Shown piece after piece: positions 41,761 to 52,574 of a stretch of DNA of 64,000 nt. Each line of letters starts with the position of its first letter. Position 1 is the stretch's first letter. The notes below the pieces were generated by a model, which had not been told where the DNA came from, searched no databases, and saw only the letters and a list, made by a program, of their open reading frames with translations. This DNA is from Xanthomonas euvesicatoria pv. euvesicatoria (GTDB lineage Bacteria > Pseudomonadota > Gammaproteobacteria > Xanthomonadales > Xanthomonadaceae). The stretch covers positions 124,001 through 188,000 of the forward strand of contig NZ_JAJIUJ010000049.1 of assembly GCF_020880415.1 (NCBI RefSeq), given 5' to 3'. The position numbers were made by a program, and so were the translations under genes.

Positions 41761-42426
41761 ATGAGCACGATCGGCAGCGATCTCTACAAAAGCCCTGGCC
41801 TGAGTACCAGCAGCACCGTCGCCAAGAAGGAGGAGGCACTCGGCCAAGCCGACTTCCTCAAACTGATGACCGAACAGCTGCAGCATCAAGACCCGCTCAA
41901 GCCGATGGAAAACAGCGCGTTTCTCGGGCAATTGGCGCAGTTTTCCACCGTGCAGGGCATTGGCGACCTCAATACCAAGGTCAGCAACTTTTCCGATTCG
42001 ATGAACAGCGACCAGGTGCTCAAGGGCGCGGCGCTGGTTGGCCACAACGTGCTGGTGCCCTCGGCGCAGGTAGCGATCGATGCCACCGGCTCGGCCAAGG
42101 GCGTGGTGGCCGCGACTTCGGCCGGTTTCGTCAATTTCGAAATCACCGACGCCAACGGCACCTTCGTCAAACAGATCAGCGTGCCGGCCAGCGCCGCCGG
42201 TGAGGTGTCCTTCGACTGGGATGGCACCGACGCAAACGGCAATCGCATGGCGGCCGGCAAATACGGCGTGACTGCCACCCAGACCGACACCGCCGGCTCC
42301 AAAAGCAAGTTGTCTACCTATGTCCAGGCACCGGTGGACAGCGTCACGATCGGCTCGGACGGGTTGTATCTCAACCTGACCGGGCTAGGCACTTCCCCGC
42401 TCGCCAACGTGCTCCGCGTCAGCTGA
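41761..42426 (+). CDS. flgD: Flagellar hook capping protein FlgD
   Basis: 221-residue scaffold that caps the growing hook and is later discarded. The N-terminal segment LGQADFLKLMTEQLQHQDPL is the family signature. A FlgD Ig-like domain (FDWDGTDANGNRMAAGKYGV) follows. Same operon as flgB, flgC and flgE. Confidence 0.95.
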   Translation: MSTIGSDLYKSPGLSTSSTVAKKEEALGQADFLKLMTEQLQHQDPLKPMENSAFLGQLAQFSTVQGIGDLNTKVSNFSDSMNSDQVLKGAALVGHNVLVPSAQVAIDATGSAKGVVAATSAGFVNFEITDANGTFVKQISVPASAAGEVSFDWDGTDANGNRMAAGKYGVTATQTDTAGSKSKLSTYVQAPVDSVTIGSDGLYLNLTGLGTSPLANVLRVS

Positions 42427-42457
42427 GCCGGCAACCAACACCTAAAGGAACTCATCC

Positions 42458-43681
42458 ATGGGCTTCAATACCTCGTTGTCCGGCATCAACGCAGCCAATG
42501 CCGATCTGAACGTCACCTCCAACAACATCGCAAACGTCAACACGACCGGGTTCAAGGAATCGCGCGCCGAATTTGCCGACATGTTCCAGAGCACCAGCTA
42601 TGGCCTGTCGCGCAATGCGGTCGGTTCGGGCGTGCGCGTCAGCAACGTGGCGCAGCAGTTCTCGCAGGGCAATATCGACCCGACCGGGCGCAGCCTGGAC
42701 CTGGCGGTCTCCGGCGAAGGCTTCTTCACTGTCTGGTCCAACGGCGCCAAGATGTACACCCGCGCCGGCAATTTCCAGACCGATGCCAACGGCTATGTGG
42801 TCAACCCGCAGGGCGCACGCCTGCAGGTGTTCGCGCCCAATCCCAGCGGCAACGGGTTTGACGTAGGCCGCCTGTCGGACCTGCAGTTGCTGACCACCGA
42901 CAGCCCGCCAAAATCCACCTCCACGGTCAACCTGGCCTTCACCCTGCCCGGCAATGCCACCGCGCCGACGGTGACCCCGTTCAACCCGGCCGACGACAAG
43001 ACCTATAGCCATTCCACCGGCGGCATCAATGTCTACGATTCGCTGGGCGTCAGCCATGTGCAGACCTCCTACTTCGTCAAGACCGCCAACCCCAACGAGT
43101 GGCAGGTCTACAACTACGTGGACGGCGCTGCGGTCGGTGCCCCGACCACCCTGCAGTTCTCCGATACCGGCGCGCTGACCACCCCGGCCAACGGCATCAT
43201 CGCGATGGACCCGTTCACCCCGAGCACCGGCGCGGGCGTGCTGAACATGCAGCTCAACGTCACTGGCTCCACCCAGTACGGCGAAGCCTTCGCCCTGCGC
43301 GATACGCGCCAGGACGGCTACGCCAGCGGCAAGCTCAACGAAATCAGCATCGACACCAGCGGCGTGGTGTTCGCGCGCTATTCCAACGGTGCCGACAAGC
43401 CGCTGGGCCAGGTGGCGCTGAGCAGCTTCGTCAACCCGCAGGGCCTGCAGTCGCAGGGCAACAACATGTGGGCCGAGAGCTACACCTCCGGTGCCGCCCG
43501 CACCGGCGCGCCGGACACCTCGGACCTGGGCCAGATCGAATCCGGCTCGCTGGAAGCCTCCACGGTGGACCTGACCGAGCAGCTGGTGAACATGATCGTG
43601 GCCCAGCGCAACTTCCAGGCCAACTCGCAGATGATCTCGACCCAGGATCAGGTCACCCAGACGATCATCAATATTCGTTAA
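42458..43681 (+). CDS. flgE: Flagellar hook protein FlgE
   Basis: 407-residue hook subunit. N-terminus GFNTSLSGINAANADLNVTS with SNNIANVNTTGFK; C-terminus LTEQLVNMIVAQRNFQANSQ. Start preceded by AAAGGAA. A heptamer repeat follows 4 bp after the stop and separates it from flgF, so flgF expression may depend on read-through. Confidence 0.95.
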   Translation: MGFNTSLSGINAANADLNVTSNNIANVNTTGFKESRAEFADMFQSTSYGLSRNAVGSGVRVSNVAQQFSQGNIDPTGRSLDLAVSGEGFFTVWSNGAKMYTRAGNFQTDANGYVVNPQGARLQVFAPNPSGNGFDVGRLSDLQLLTTDSPPKSTSTVNLAFTLPGNATAPTVTPFNPADDKTYSHSTGGINVYDSLGVSHVQTSYFVKTANPNEWQVYNYVDGAAVGAPTTLQFSDTGALTTPANGIIAMDPFTPSTGAGVLNMQLNVTGSTQYGEAFALRDTRQDGYASGKLNEISIDTSGVVFARYSNGADKPLGQVALSSFVNPQGLQSQGNNMWAESYTSGAARTGAPDTSDLGQIESGSLEASTVDLTEQLVNMIVAQRNFQANSQMISTQDQVTQTIINIR

Positions 43682-43685
43682 AAGC

Positions 43686-43820
43686 CGGGATTGGTGATTC
43701 GGGATTAGGGATTCGCAAACGCTGGTATCACGTCCATCGGATGCCAGCCCGCGGCCCCAACCTCATCGCCAGTCACAGCCCGCTTTTACGAATCCCAAAT
43801 CCCGAATCTCAAATCCCGGT
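43686..43820. repeat. Heptamer inverted-repeat element, copy 4
   Basis: The left arm (43686-43721) holds four GGGATT-type heptamers then ggattcgcaaacgctgg. The right arm (43781-43820) begins cccgcttttacgaatccc and continues with AATCCC units. It fills nearly the whole flgE-flgF gap inside the flagellar operon. Confidence 0.75.
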
Positions 43821-43825
43821 GTCCC

Positions 43826-44581
43826 ATGGATAAAGCCCTCTACGTCGCGATGACCGGTGCCCGCGCCTCACTGCAGGCGCAAAGCACCGTCTCGCACAAT
43901 CTCGCCAATGTCGATACGGTGGGATTCAAGGCCGCGTTGGCCAACACCGAGGCGTTCAAGATCCAGGGCAAGGGCTATCCGTCGCGGATCGATGCGCTGC
44001 ATGTGGACCAAGGGTTCGATCGTAGCCAGGGCCATCAGAAGGTCACCGGCAACCCGCTGGACGTGTCGCTGCAGCAGGACCGCTGGTTGGCGGTGCAGTC
44101 GCCCGACGGCAGCGAGGCCTACACCCGCAACGGCGAATTGGCGCTTACTGCCAATGGCCAACTGGTCACCGCCAACGGGCACGCCGTGCTGGACGAAGGC
44201 GGCAACCCGATGACCATCCCGCCGCACCAGGCGATGGAGATCGGCAGCGACGGCAGTATTTCCATCATTCCGCAGGGCGAAGGCCCGCAGACCATGGCCA
44301 TCGTCGGCAAGATGAAGGTGGTGGATGCGCCCGCCGACCGTTTGACGCGGCGCCCCGACGGGCTGATGCGCAACACCAGCACCGACCCGGCACAGGCGTT
44401 TGCGGTGGCCACCAGCAAGACCGTCAACAGCGGGATGTTGGAAGGCAGCAACGTGGACGCGGCCGGCGCGCTGGTGGAAATGATCCAGTTGCAGCGGCAG
44501 TTCGAAATGCAGGTCAAGATCATCAAGAACGGCGACGACAACGCGCAATCGGCCAATTCGCTGTTGCGGGTGAGCGGCTAA
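43826..44581 (+). CDS. flgF: Flagellar proximal rod protein FlgF
   Basis: 251-residue rod protein, N-terminus DKALYVAMTGARASLQAQST with HNLANVDTVGFK, C-terminus LVEMIQLQRQFEMQVKIIKN. Intact. It is followed by 760 bp of repeat-bearing DNA before flgG, an unusual break between flgF and flgG. Confidence 0.95.
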   Translation: MDKALYVAMTGARASLQAQSTVSHNLANVDTVGFKAALANTEAFKIQGKGYPSRIDALHVDQGFDRSQGHQKVTGNPLDVSLQQDRWLAVQSPDGSEAYTRNGELALTANGQLVTANGHAVLDEGGNPMTIPPHQAMEIGSDGSISIIPQGEGPQTMAIVGKMKVVDAPADRLTRRPDGLMRNTSTDPAQAFAVATSKTVNSGMLEGSNVDAAGALVEMIQLQRQFEMQVKIIKNGDDNAQSANSLLRVSG

Positions 44582-44737
44582 GCGCAGGTCAGGCGGGCTG
44601 CGCCTTCGTGCCAACCAGCGCCGTTGGCAAATCGGAAGGCAGCTTGACAGGTTTACTGCAGAGCCAATGATCTGGATCCTTGCTGCGGACAAGCAGATCT
44701 TCGGCCTCGCTGCGGGGGCCCTTGCCCGCCCACCATC

Positions 44738-45012
44738 GCGGGACACGCTGCAAGTACGTCCCTGTAAGCTCCTTGGCGGCATCCATGCCGCCAAGGGTCA
44801 CGCGACGGTGGGCGGACAAGGACCAGTCAAGTTGGTCGATGTGTCGAGCTTTCAACAAAGCAGTTAGGCAAACCGTGCAACGCGGTGTCTTCGTTCTTCG
44901 GTAAAACCACCAGCCCACTGTCCGGTGCGGTGTCCTCGCCGCTTGCGGGACCGTTGGCGGCATGGATGCCGCCATCGAGGCCCCAGGGATGGGTTCACGG
45001 CGTGTCCCGCGA
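44738..45012. repeat. Two-armed dispersed repeat
   Basis: The left arm (44738-44796) runs gcgggacacgctgcaagtac, then through ccttggcggcatccatgccg. The right arm (44953-45012) is its inverted relative: ttggcggcatggatgccgcc, then through cacggcgtgtcccgcg. Each arm also holds an inner palindrome (ggcggcatccatgccgcc). About 155 bp lie between the arms. Similarity to 29113-29372 extends to about 45050. Confidence 0.75.
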
Positions 45013-45272
45013 GCGGTGAGGGCACCGCGCCCTCGACAGACCCAGCTTTTGCCTCAAGCCCGGACCAAGCTCAAGCAAGACACGGCCAACAACCCACCCG
45101 CTTGCCGCCAAGCGCGTCCGACACCTGATCGGGCAGATTTCAAAGCGGATCCATCGCCAGCCCAACCGCTGCAGCTGACACCTGCTCCCAGCTGCCGCCC
45201 TGCCCCACGCAGCCCGCAGCACCCCCACCCCACGTGACCCACTGCACAACCGGCAGAAATCCGACGCGGGTT

Positions 45273-45288
45273 TGGCACGGCACGTGCA
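45273..45288 (+). promoter_or_regulatory. Sigma-54 promoter of the flgG operon
   Basis: TTGGCACGGCACGTGCAT: GG at 45274-45275 and GC at 45286-45287 with 10 bases between. The -24 half TGGCACG is perfect. It lies 53 bp before the flgG ATG and gives flgGHIJKL its own start. Confidence 0.85.
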
Positions 45289-45340
45289 TATACCCACCCG
45301 TACCCGGAACACATCCCCGGGTCTAACGAGGAATCGGGTC

Positions 45341-46126
45341 ATGAATCAGGCTTTGTGGGTCGCCAAAACCGGGCTGGATGCGCAGCAGACGCGCATGTCG
45401 GTCATTTCCAACAACCTGGCCAATACCAATACCACCGGCTTCAAGCGCGACCGTGCCGCGTTCGAAGACCTGTTGTACCAACAGGTGCGTGCGCCCGGCG
45501 GCTCGACCTCCGCGCAGACGCAGCTGCCGACCGGCCTGCAACTGGGTACCGGCGTGCGCGTGGTGTCCACCTTCAAGGGGTTCGACCAGGGCAGCCAGCA
45601 GCAGACCGGCCGCGCGCTGGACGTGATGGTCAACGGTCGCGGTTTCTTCGAAGTGCAGATGCCCGATGGCACCTCGGCCTACACCCGCGACGGCACCTTC
45701 CAGATCAACGCGCAGGGCGAACTGGTCACCAACAGCGGCTACCCGCTGCAGCCGGGCATCCAGGTGCCGGAAGGCGCGCAGTCGCTGACCATCGGCAACG
45801 ACGGCACCATCAGCGTGACGCTGGCCGGCCAGGCCGCCGCGCAGGAAATCGGCGCATTGACGCTGACCGACTTCATCAATCCCTCGGGCCTGCAGGCCAA
45901 GGGCGAAAACTTGTTCGTCGAAACCACCGCCTCGGGCCCCGCGCAGAACGGCACGCCTGGCCTCAACGGCCTGGGCACCACCGTGCAGGGAGCGCTGGAA
46001 GGCAGCAACGTCAATACCGTGGAAGAGCTGGTGAGCATGATCGAGACGCAGCGTGCCTACGAAATGAATGCCAAGGCCATCTCCACCACCGACTCGATGC
46101 TCGGTTACTTGAACAACAACGTCTGA
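45341..46126 (+). CDS. flgG: Flagellar distal rod protein FlgG
   Basis: 261-residue distal rod subunit. N-terminus NQALWVAKTGLDAQQTRMSV with SNNLANTNTTGFKR; C-terminus LVSMIETQRAYEMNAKAIST. GAGGAA eight bases upstream sets ATG 45341; the longer frame from 45272 would overlap the promoter. Confidence 0.96.
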   Translation: MNQALWVAKTGLDAQQTRMSVISNNLANTNTTGFKRDRAAFEDLLYQQVRAPGGSTSAQTQLPTGLQLGTGVRVVSTFKGFDQGSQQQTGRALDVMVNGRGFFEVQMPDGTSAYTRDGTFQINAQGELVTNSGYPLQPGIQVPEGAQSLTIGNDGTISVTLAGQAAAQEIGALTLTDFINPSGLQAKGENLFVETTASGPAQNGTPGLNGLGTTVQGALEGSNVNTVEELVSMIETQRAYEMNAKAISTTDSMLGYLNNNV

Positions 46127-46164
46127 TCGGCTCGCCGCTCCTCGCCCTCTCAGGAATCAACGCC

Positions 46165-47986
<1,822 letters not shown>

Positions 47987-47987
47987 C

Positions 47988-49166
47988 ATGCGTATCGCAG
48001 CCTCGCCCATTGATCTCAACCCGAGCACCAAGGCCGATCCGGCAAAGATCGACAAGGTCTCCCGTCAGCTCGAAGGTCAGTTCGCGCAGATGCTGGTCAA
48101 GAGCATGCGCGATGCGAGCTCCGGCGACCCGATGTTTCCGGGCCAAAACCAGATGTTCCGCGAAATGTACGACCAGCAGATGGCCAAGGCGTTGACCGAC
48201 GGCAAGGGGCTGGGACTGTCGGCGATGATCTCCAAGCAGCTCAGTGGCGACACGGGCGGCCCGGCCTTGAACACCTCGTTGAACACTGCCGAAGCGGCCA
48301 AGGCGTACGCCCTGGTTGCCGGCAAGCGCGACGCCTCGTTGCCGCTGCCCGCCCGCGACGGCGCGGCCACCGGCATCACGACCAGCAGCGTGGCGAAGGC
48401 GGCCCTGGGCGCAGGCAACTTGAGCGGCATCGGCATGAGCCAGGTGCTGGATCTGATTGCCGGGCGTACCGGCGCTGGCGAAGCCGGCAGCGACGATGCT
48501 GCAGCACTGAGCTGGCCGTCGGCCAACGATCGCTGGGCCGATGTGGCCGCCAGCGATGCAGCCGATGCCAATGCCGCGGTCAATGCGAGCGCCGCCAGCA
48601 GCGCCGCTGCCAGCCTGGGCGAACGCACCCCGGAAGGCTTTGTCGCCAAGATCTGGACGCATGCGCAAAAGGCTGCGCGCGAACTGGGTGTGGACCCGCG
48701 CGCGCTGGTGGCCCAGGCCGCATTGGAAACCGGTTGGGGCCGTCGCGGCATCGGCAACGGTGGCGACTCCAACAACCTGTTCGGCATCAAGGCCACCGGC
48801 TGGAGCGGCGACAAGGTCACCACCGGCACCCACGAATACGTCAACGGCGTCAAAACCACCGAAACCGCCGATTTCCGCGCCTATGGCTCGGCCGAGGAGA
48901 GTTTTGCCGACTACGTGCGGCTGCTGAAGAACAACAGCCGTTACCAGCCCGCGCTGCAGGCCGGCACCGATATCAAGGGTTTTGCACGCGGCTTGCAACA
49001 AGCCGGATACGCCACCGATCCGGGCTATGCGGCCAAGATCGCGGCGATCGCCAACGGCCCGACCATCGACCGTGCGGTGGCCGCCATCGGCAACGCGGCG
49101 GCCGATCTGTCCAACCGCTATGCCAGTACCGTCGAGCCGGTCGGGCTCGGCACCATCCGTCGCTGA
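47988..49166 (+). CDS. flgJ: Rod-cap and peptidoglycan hydrolase FlgJ
   Basis: 392-residue two-domain protein. The N-terminal domain (about 20-100, QLEGQFAQMLVKSMRDA) caps the growing rod. The C-terminal glucosaminidase-type domain (about 215-370) with AALETGWGRRGIG carries the expected catalytic Glu and opens a hole in the wall. An Ala-rich linker joins them. Complete, unlike the single-domain FlgJ of some groups. Confidence 0.95.
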   Translation: MRIAASPIDLNPSTKADPAKIDKVSRQLEGQFAQMLVKSMRDASSGDPMFPGQNQMFREMYDQQMAKALTDGKGLGLSAMISKQLSGDTGGPALNTSLNTAEAAKAYALVAGKRDASLPLPARDGAATGITTSSVAKAALGAGNLSGIGMSQVLDLIAGRTGAGEAGSDDAAALSWPSANDRWADVAASDAADANAAVNASAASSAAASLGERTPEGFVAKIWTHAQKAARELGVDPRALVAQAALETGWGRRGIGNGGDSNNLFGIKATGWSGDKVTTGTHEYVNGVKTTETADFRAYGSAEESFADYVRLLKNNSRYQPALQAGTDIKGFARGLQQAGYATDPGYAAKIAAIANGPTIDRAVAAIGNAAADLSNRYASTVEPVGLGTIRR

Positions 49167-49177
49167 GGTAAACGCTC

Positions 49178-51052
49178 ATGTCCATCATGTCCACCGGGAC
49201 CAGCGCGCTCATCGCCTTCCAACGGGCGTTGTCGACCGTTAGCCATAACGTCGCCAACATCAATACCGAAGGCTATAGCCGCCAACGTGTGGAATTTGCA
49301 ACGCGCACGCCCACCGACATGGGCTACGCGTTCGTGGGCAATGGCGCCAAGATCACCGATGTGGGCCGGGTCGCCGACCAGCTGGCCATCTCGCGCCTGC
49401 TCGACAGCGGCGGCGAACTCTCGCGCCTGCAGCAGCTGTCCTCGCTGTCCAACCGCGTCGACGCGCTGTACTCCAACACCGCCACCAACGTGGCCGGGCT
49501 GTGGTCGAATTTCTTCGATTCCACCAGCGCGGTGTCGTCCAACGCCTCCTCCACCCCCGAGCGCCAGAGCATGCTCGACAGCGGCAATTCGCTGGCGACG
49601 CGCTTCAAGCAGCTCAACGGGCAGATGGACAGCCTGAGCAACGAAGTCAACAGCGGGTTGACCTCCTCGGTGGACGAAGTCAACCGCTTGACGCAGCAGA
49701 TCGCTAAGCTCAACGGCACCATCGGCAGCAGTGCCCAGGCGGCAGCGCCGGACATGCTGGATCAGCGCGACGCGCTGGTGAGCAAGCTGGTCGGTTTTAC
49801 CGGCGGCACGGCGGTGATCCAGGACGGCGGCTTCATGAATGTTTTCACCGCCGGCGGCCAGCCGCTGGTGGTCGGTACCACCTCTTCCAAACTCGTCACC
49901 GTTGCCGACCCGTATCAGCCGACCAAGCTGCAGGTGGCGATGCAGACCCAAGGCCAGAACGTCAGCCTCAGCGCCAGTTCGCTGGGCGGCCAGATCGGCG
50001 GTCTGCTGGAATTTCGCAGCAGCGTGCTGGAGCCGACCCAGGCCGAACTCGGCCGCCTGGCCGTGGGCATGGCCAGCACCTTCAATGCCGGCCACAGTCA
50101 GGGGATGGACTTGTATGGCGCGATGGGCGGCAACTTCTTCAATATCGGTTCGCCTACCGTTGCCGCCAATCCGAGCAATACCGGCAGCGCATCGCTGAGC
50201 GCCAGTTTCAGCAACGTGAGTGCCGTTGACGGCCAGAACGTCACGCTCAGCTTCGACGGCACCACCTGGAAAGCCATCAACGCCAGTACCGGCTCTGCCG
50301 TGCCGATGACCGGTACCGGCACCGCCGCCGACCCGCTGGTGCTCAATGGCGTCAGCATGGTGGTGGGCGGCACGCCGGCCAGCGGCGACAAGTTCCTGCT
50401 GCAGCCCACCGCCGGGCTGGCCGGCAGCTTGTCGGTGGCCATTACCGATCCCTCGCGGATTGCCGCCGCCACCCCGGTCAAGGCCACCGCCACGGTCGCC
50501 AACCTGGGCACTGGCAAGATCAGCGACGTCAAGGTCACCAATGCGCAGAATCCCGCGCTGCTGACCCCCTCGTCGATCGAGTTCATCGACGCCAACCAGT
50601 ACACCATCGATGGCGCCGGCCCGTTCGCCTACACCGCCGGCCAGACCATCAGCGCCAACGGCTGGAGCTTCGCGCTGGACGGCGCACCCAAGGCCGGCGA
50701 CACCTTCGGCGTCGGCCCGATGGGCGCAGGCTCCAGCGACAACGGCAATGCCAAATTGCTGGCCAACATCGACGATGCCAAGGCGCTCAGCGGCGGCACG
50801 GTCACCCTCAATGGCGCGCTCTCCGGCCTGACCACCTCGGTGGGTTCGGCCGCGCGTGCGGCCAGCTATTCGGCCGATGCGCAGAAGGTCATCAACGACC
50901 AGGCGCAGGCCAGCCGCGATTCGATTTCCGGCGTCAACCTCGACGAGGAAGCCGCCAACATGCTGAAGCTGCAGCAGGCCTACCAGGCCGCCGCACAGAT
51001 GATCTCTACCGCCGACACCGTCTTCCAAGCCATCCTGGGTGCCGTACGCTGA
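49178..51052 (+). CDS. flgK: Hook-filament junction protein FlgK (HAP1)
   Basis: 624-residue junction protein. N-terminus MSTGTSALIAFQRALSTVSH with VANINTEGYSRQRV; C-terminus LDEEAANMLKLQQAYQAAAQ. GAGG nine bases upstream favours ATG 49178 over 49187. The stop overlaps the flgL start by one base (TGATG), so the two are translated together. Exported with FlgN help. Confidence 0.95.
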   Translation: MSIMSTGTSALIAFQRALSTVSHNVANINTEGYSRQRVEFATRTPTDMGYAFVGNGAKITDVGRVADQLAISRLLDSGGELSRLQQLSSLSNRVDALYSNTATNVAGLWSNFFDSTSAVSSNASSTPERQSMLDSGNSLATRFKQLNGQMDSLSNEVNSGLTSSVDEVNRLTQQIAKLNGTIGSSAQAAAPDMLDQRDALVSKLVGFTGGTAVIQDGGFMNVFTAGGQPLVVGTTSSKLVTVADPYQPTKLQVAMQTQGQNVSLSASSLGGQIGGLLEFRSSVLEPTQAELGRLAVGMASTFNAGHSQGMDLYGAMGGNFFNIGSPTVAANPSNTGSASLSASFSNVSAVDGQNVTLSFDGTTWKAINASTGSAVPMTGTGTAADPLVLNGVSMVVGGTPASGDKFLLQPTAGLAGSLSVAITDPSRIAAATPVKATATVANLGTGKISDVKVTNAQNPALLTPSSIEFIDANQYTIDGAGPFAYTAGQTISANGWSFALDGAPKAGDTFGVGPMGAGSSDNGNAKLLANIDDAKALSGGTVTLNGALSGLTTSVGSAARAASYSADAQKVINDQAQASRDSISGVNLDEEAANMLKLQQAYQAAAQMISTADTVFQAILGAVR

Positions 51053-52257
51053 TGACCGACCGTATCTCCACCAGCATGATGTACAGCCAGTCGGTCGCCT
51101 CGATGGGCGCCAAGCAGTCGCGGCTGAACCAGCTCGAATCGCAGCTCTCCAGTGGGCAGCGCCTGGTCACCGCCAAGGACGACCCGGTGGCTGCGGGCAC
51201 GGCGGTCGGCCTGGACCGTGCCCTGGCGGCGATCACGCGCTTCGGCGAAAACGCCAACAACGTGCAGAACCGGCTCGGGCTGCAGGAAAACGCGCTCTCG
51301 CAAGCCGGCGACAAAATGGCGCGCGTCACCGAATTGGCGGTGCAGGCCAGCAATTCTTCGCTCAGCCCCGATGACCGCAAGGCGATCGCCTCGGAACTGA
51401 CAGCGCTGCGCGAGAGCATGGTGAGCCTGGCCAACAGCACCGACGGCACCGGACGCTACCTGTTCGGCGGCACCGCCGATGGCAGTGCGCCTTTCATCAA
51501 GAGCAATGGCAGCGTCACCTACAACGGCGACCAGACCCAGAAGCAGGTCGAAGTGGCGCCGGACACCTTCGTCAGCGACGCCCTGCCCGGCAGCGAAATC
51601 TTCATGCGCATCCGCACCGGCGACGGCACCGTGGATGCGCACGCCAACGCCGCCAACACGGGGACCGGCTTGCTGCTGGATTTCAGCCGCGACGCGAGCA
51701 CCGGCAGCTGGAACGGTGGAAGTTACAGCGTGCAGTTCACCGCCGCCGACACCTATGAAGTGCGCGACAGCACCAATACGGTGGTCGGCACCGGCACCTA
51801 CAAGGAGGGCGAAGACATCAACGCCGCCGGCGTGCGCATGCGCATCAGCGGCGCACCGGCGGTGGGCGACAGTTTCCAGATTGGCGCCTCCGGCACCAAG
51901 GATGTGTTCTCCACCATCGGCGACCTGGTCGGCGCGCTCAACTCCGATACGCTGACCGCGCCACAGAAGACAGCGATGATCAACACGCTGCAGTCGTCGA
52001 TGCGCGACATCACCCAGGCGTCTTCGAAGATGATCGATGCGCGCGCCTCCGGCGGCGCGCAGTTGTCGGCCATCGACAATGCCAACGCATTGCTCGAATC
52101 CAACGAAGTCACCCTCAAGACCAGCCTGTCGTCGATCCGCGATCTGGATTACGCCTCGGCGATTGGGCAGTACCAACTCGAGAAGGCCTCGTTGCAGGCC
52201 GCTCAAACGATTTTTCAGCAGATGCAGTCATCGTCGTTGTTCAACATCATCCGCTGA
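51052..52257 (+). CDS. flgL: Hook-filament junction protein FlgL (HAP3)
   Basis: 401-residue junction protein related to flagellin. N-terminus RISTSMMYSQSVASMGAKQS and SSGQRLVTAKDDPVAA; C-terminal SSIRDLDYASAIGQYQLEK. Last gene of the flgG operon. No terminator seen before the fliC promoter region. Confidence 0.95.
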   Translation: MTDRISTSMMYSQSVASMGAKQSRLNQLESQLSSGQRLVTAKDDPVAAGTAVGLDRALAAITRFGENANNVQNRLGLQENALSQAGDKMARVTELAVQASNSSLSPDDRKAIASELTALRESMVSLANSTDGTGRYLFGGTADGSAPFIKSNGSVTYNGDQTQKQVEVAPDTFVSDALPGSEIFMRIRTGDGTVDAHANAANTGTGLLLDFSRDASTGSWNGGSYSVQFTAADTYEVRDSTNTVVGTGTYKEGEDINAAGVRMRISGAPAVGDSFQIGASGTKDVFSTIGDLVGALNSDTLTAPQKTAMINTLQSSMRDITQASSKMIDARASGGAQLSAIDNANALLESNEVTLKTSLSSIRDLDYASAIGQYQLEKASLQAAQTIFQQMQSSSLFNIIR

Positions 52258-52350
52258 TTTTGCCGCAGAAAACCTGGGCTTTCTTCGCTCCTGCGCGTGA
52301 GCGCTTGCGCAGGCGTACGGTGTTTATTTTCCGAAGAGTTATACCAACGC

Positions 52351-52377
52351 TAAAGATTGGCGGGGTGCTGCCGAATA
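52351..52377 (+). promoter_or_regulatory. Sigma-28 promoter of fliC
   Basis: TAAAGATT (52351-52358), 11-bp spacer, GCCGAATA (52370-52377). It starts RNA about 190 bases before the fliC ATG, leaving a long 5' leader, which is typical of flagellin genes and may hold regulatory structure. The rest of the 52258-52574 gap shows no gene. Confidence 0.82.
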
Positions 52378-52574
52378 AACCAAACCGTTGATACACAACG
52401 CTTACGTATTTCGTCCCGACGCAGAAAGACAGTAAAAAATACTGAATTTCGCTAAAGGTTCCCGACGCAACGCCGTTATTCATCTCAGCAGCGGCAACGG
52501 CCAACTTGATGGCCCCCCTGCGGAGGCTCCAGGCAAGTCCCCCTTGCCGGAAAAATCGCTTAGGAGAAATCAAA

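Larger units (their letters stand above)
44582..45340. other. 760-bp non-coding interval between flgF and flgG
   Basis: Filled mainly by the two-armed dispersed repeat (44738-45050) and a sigma-54 promoter (45273-45288). A minus-strand frame of 128 codons (44589-44975) crosses the repeat; its content is repeat-derived and it is not called. Confidence 0.65.

Noticed and set aside
44589..44975. Minus-strand frame of 128 codons between flgF and flgG
   Set aside because: It runs across the two-armed repeat, whose palindromes generate its sequence; it has no ribosome site or recognisable domain.
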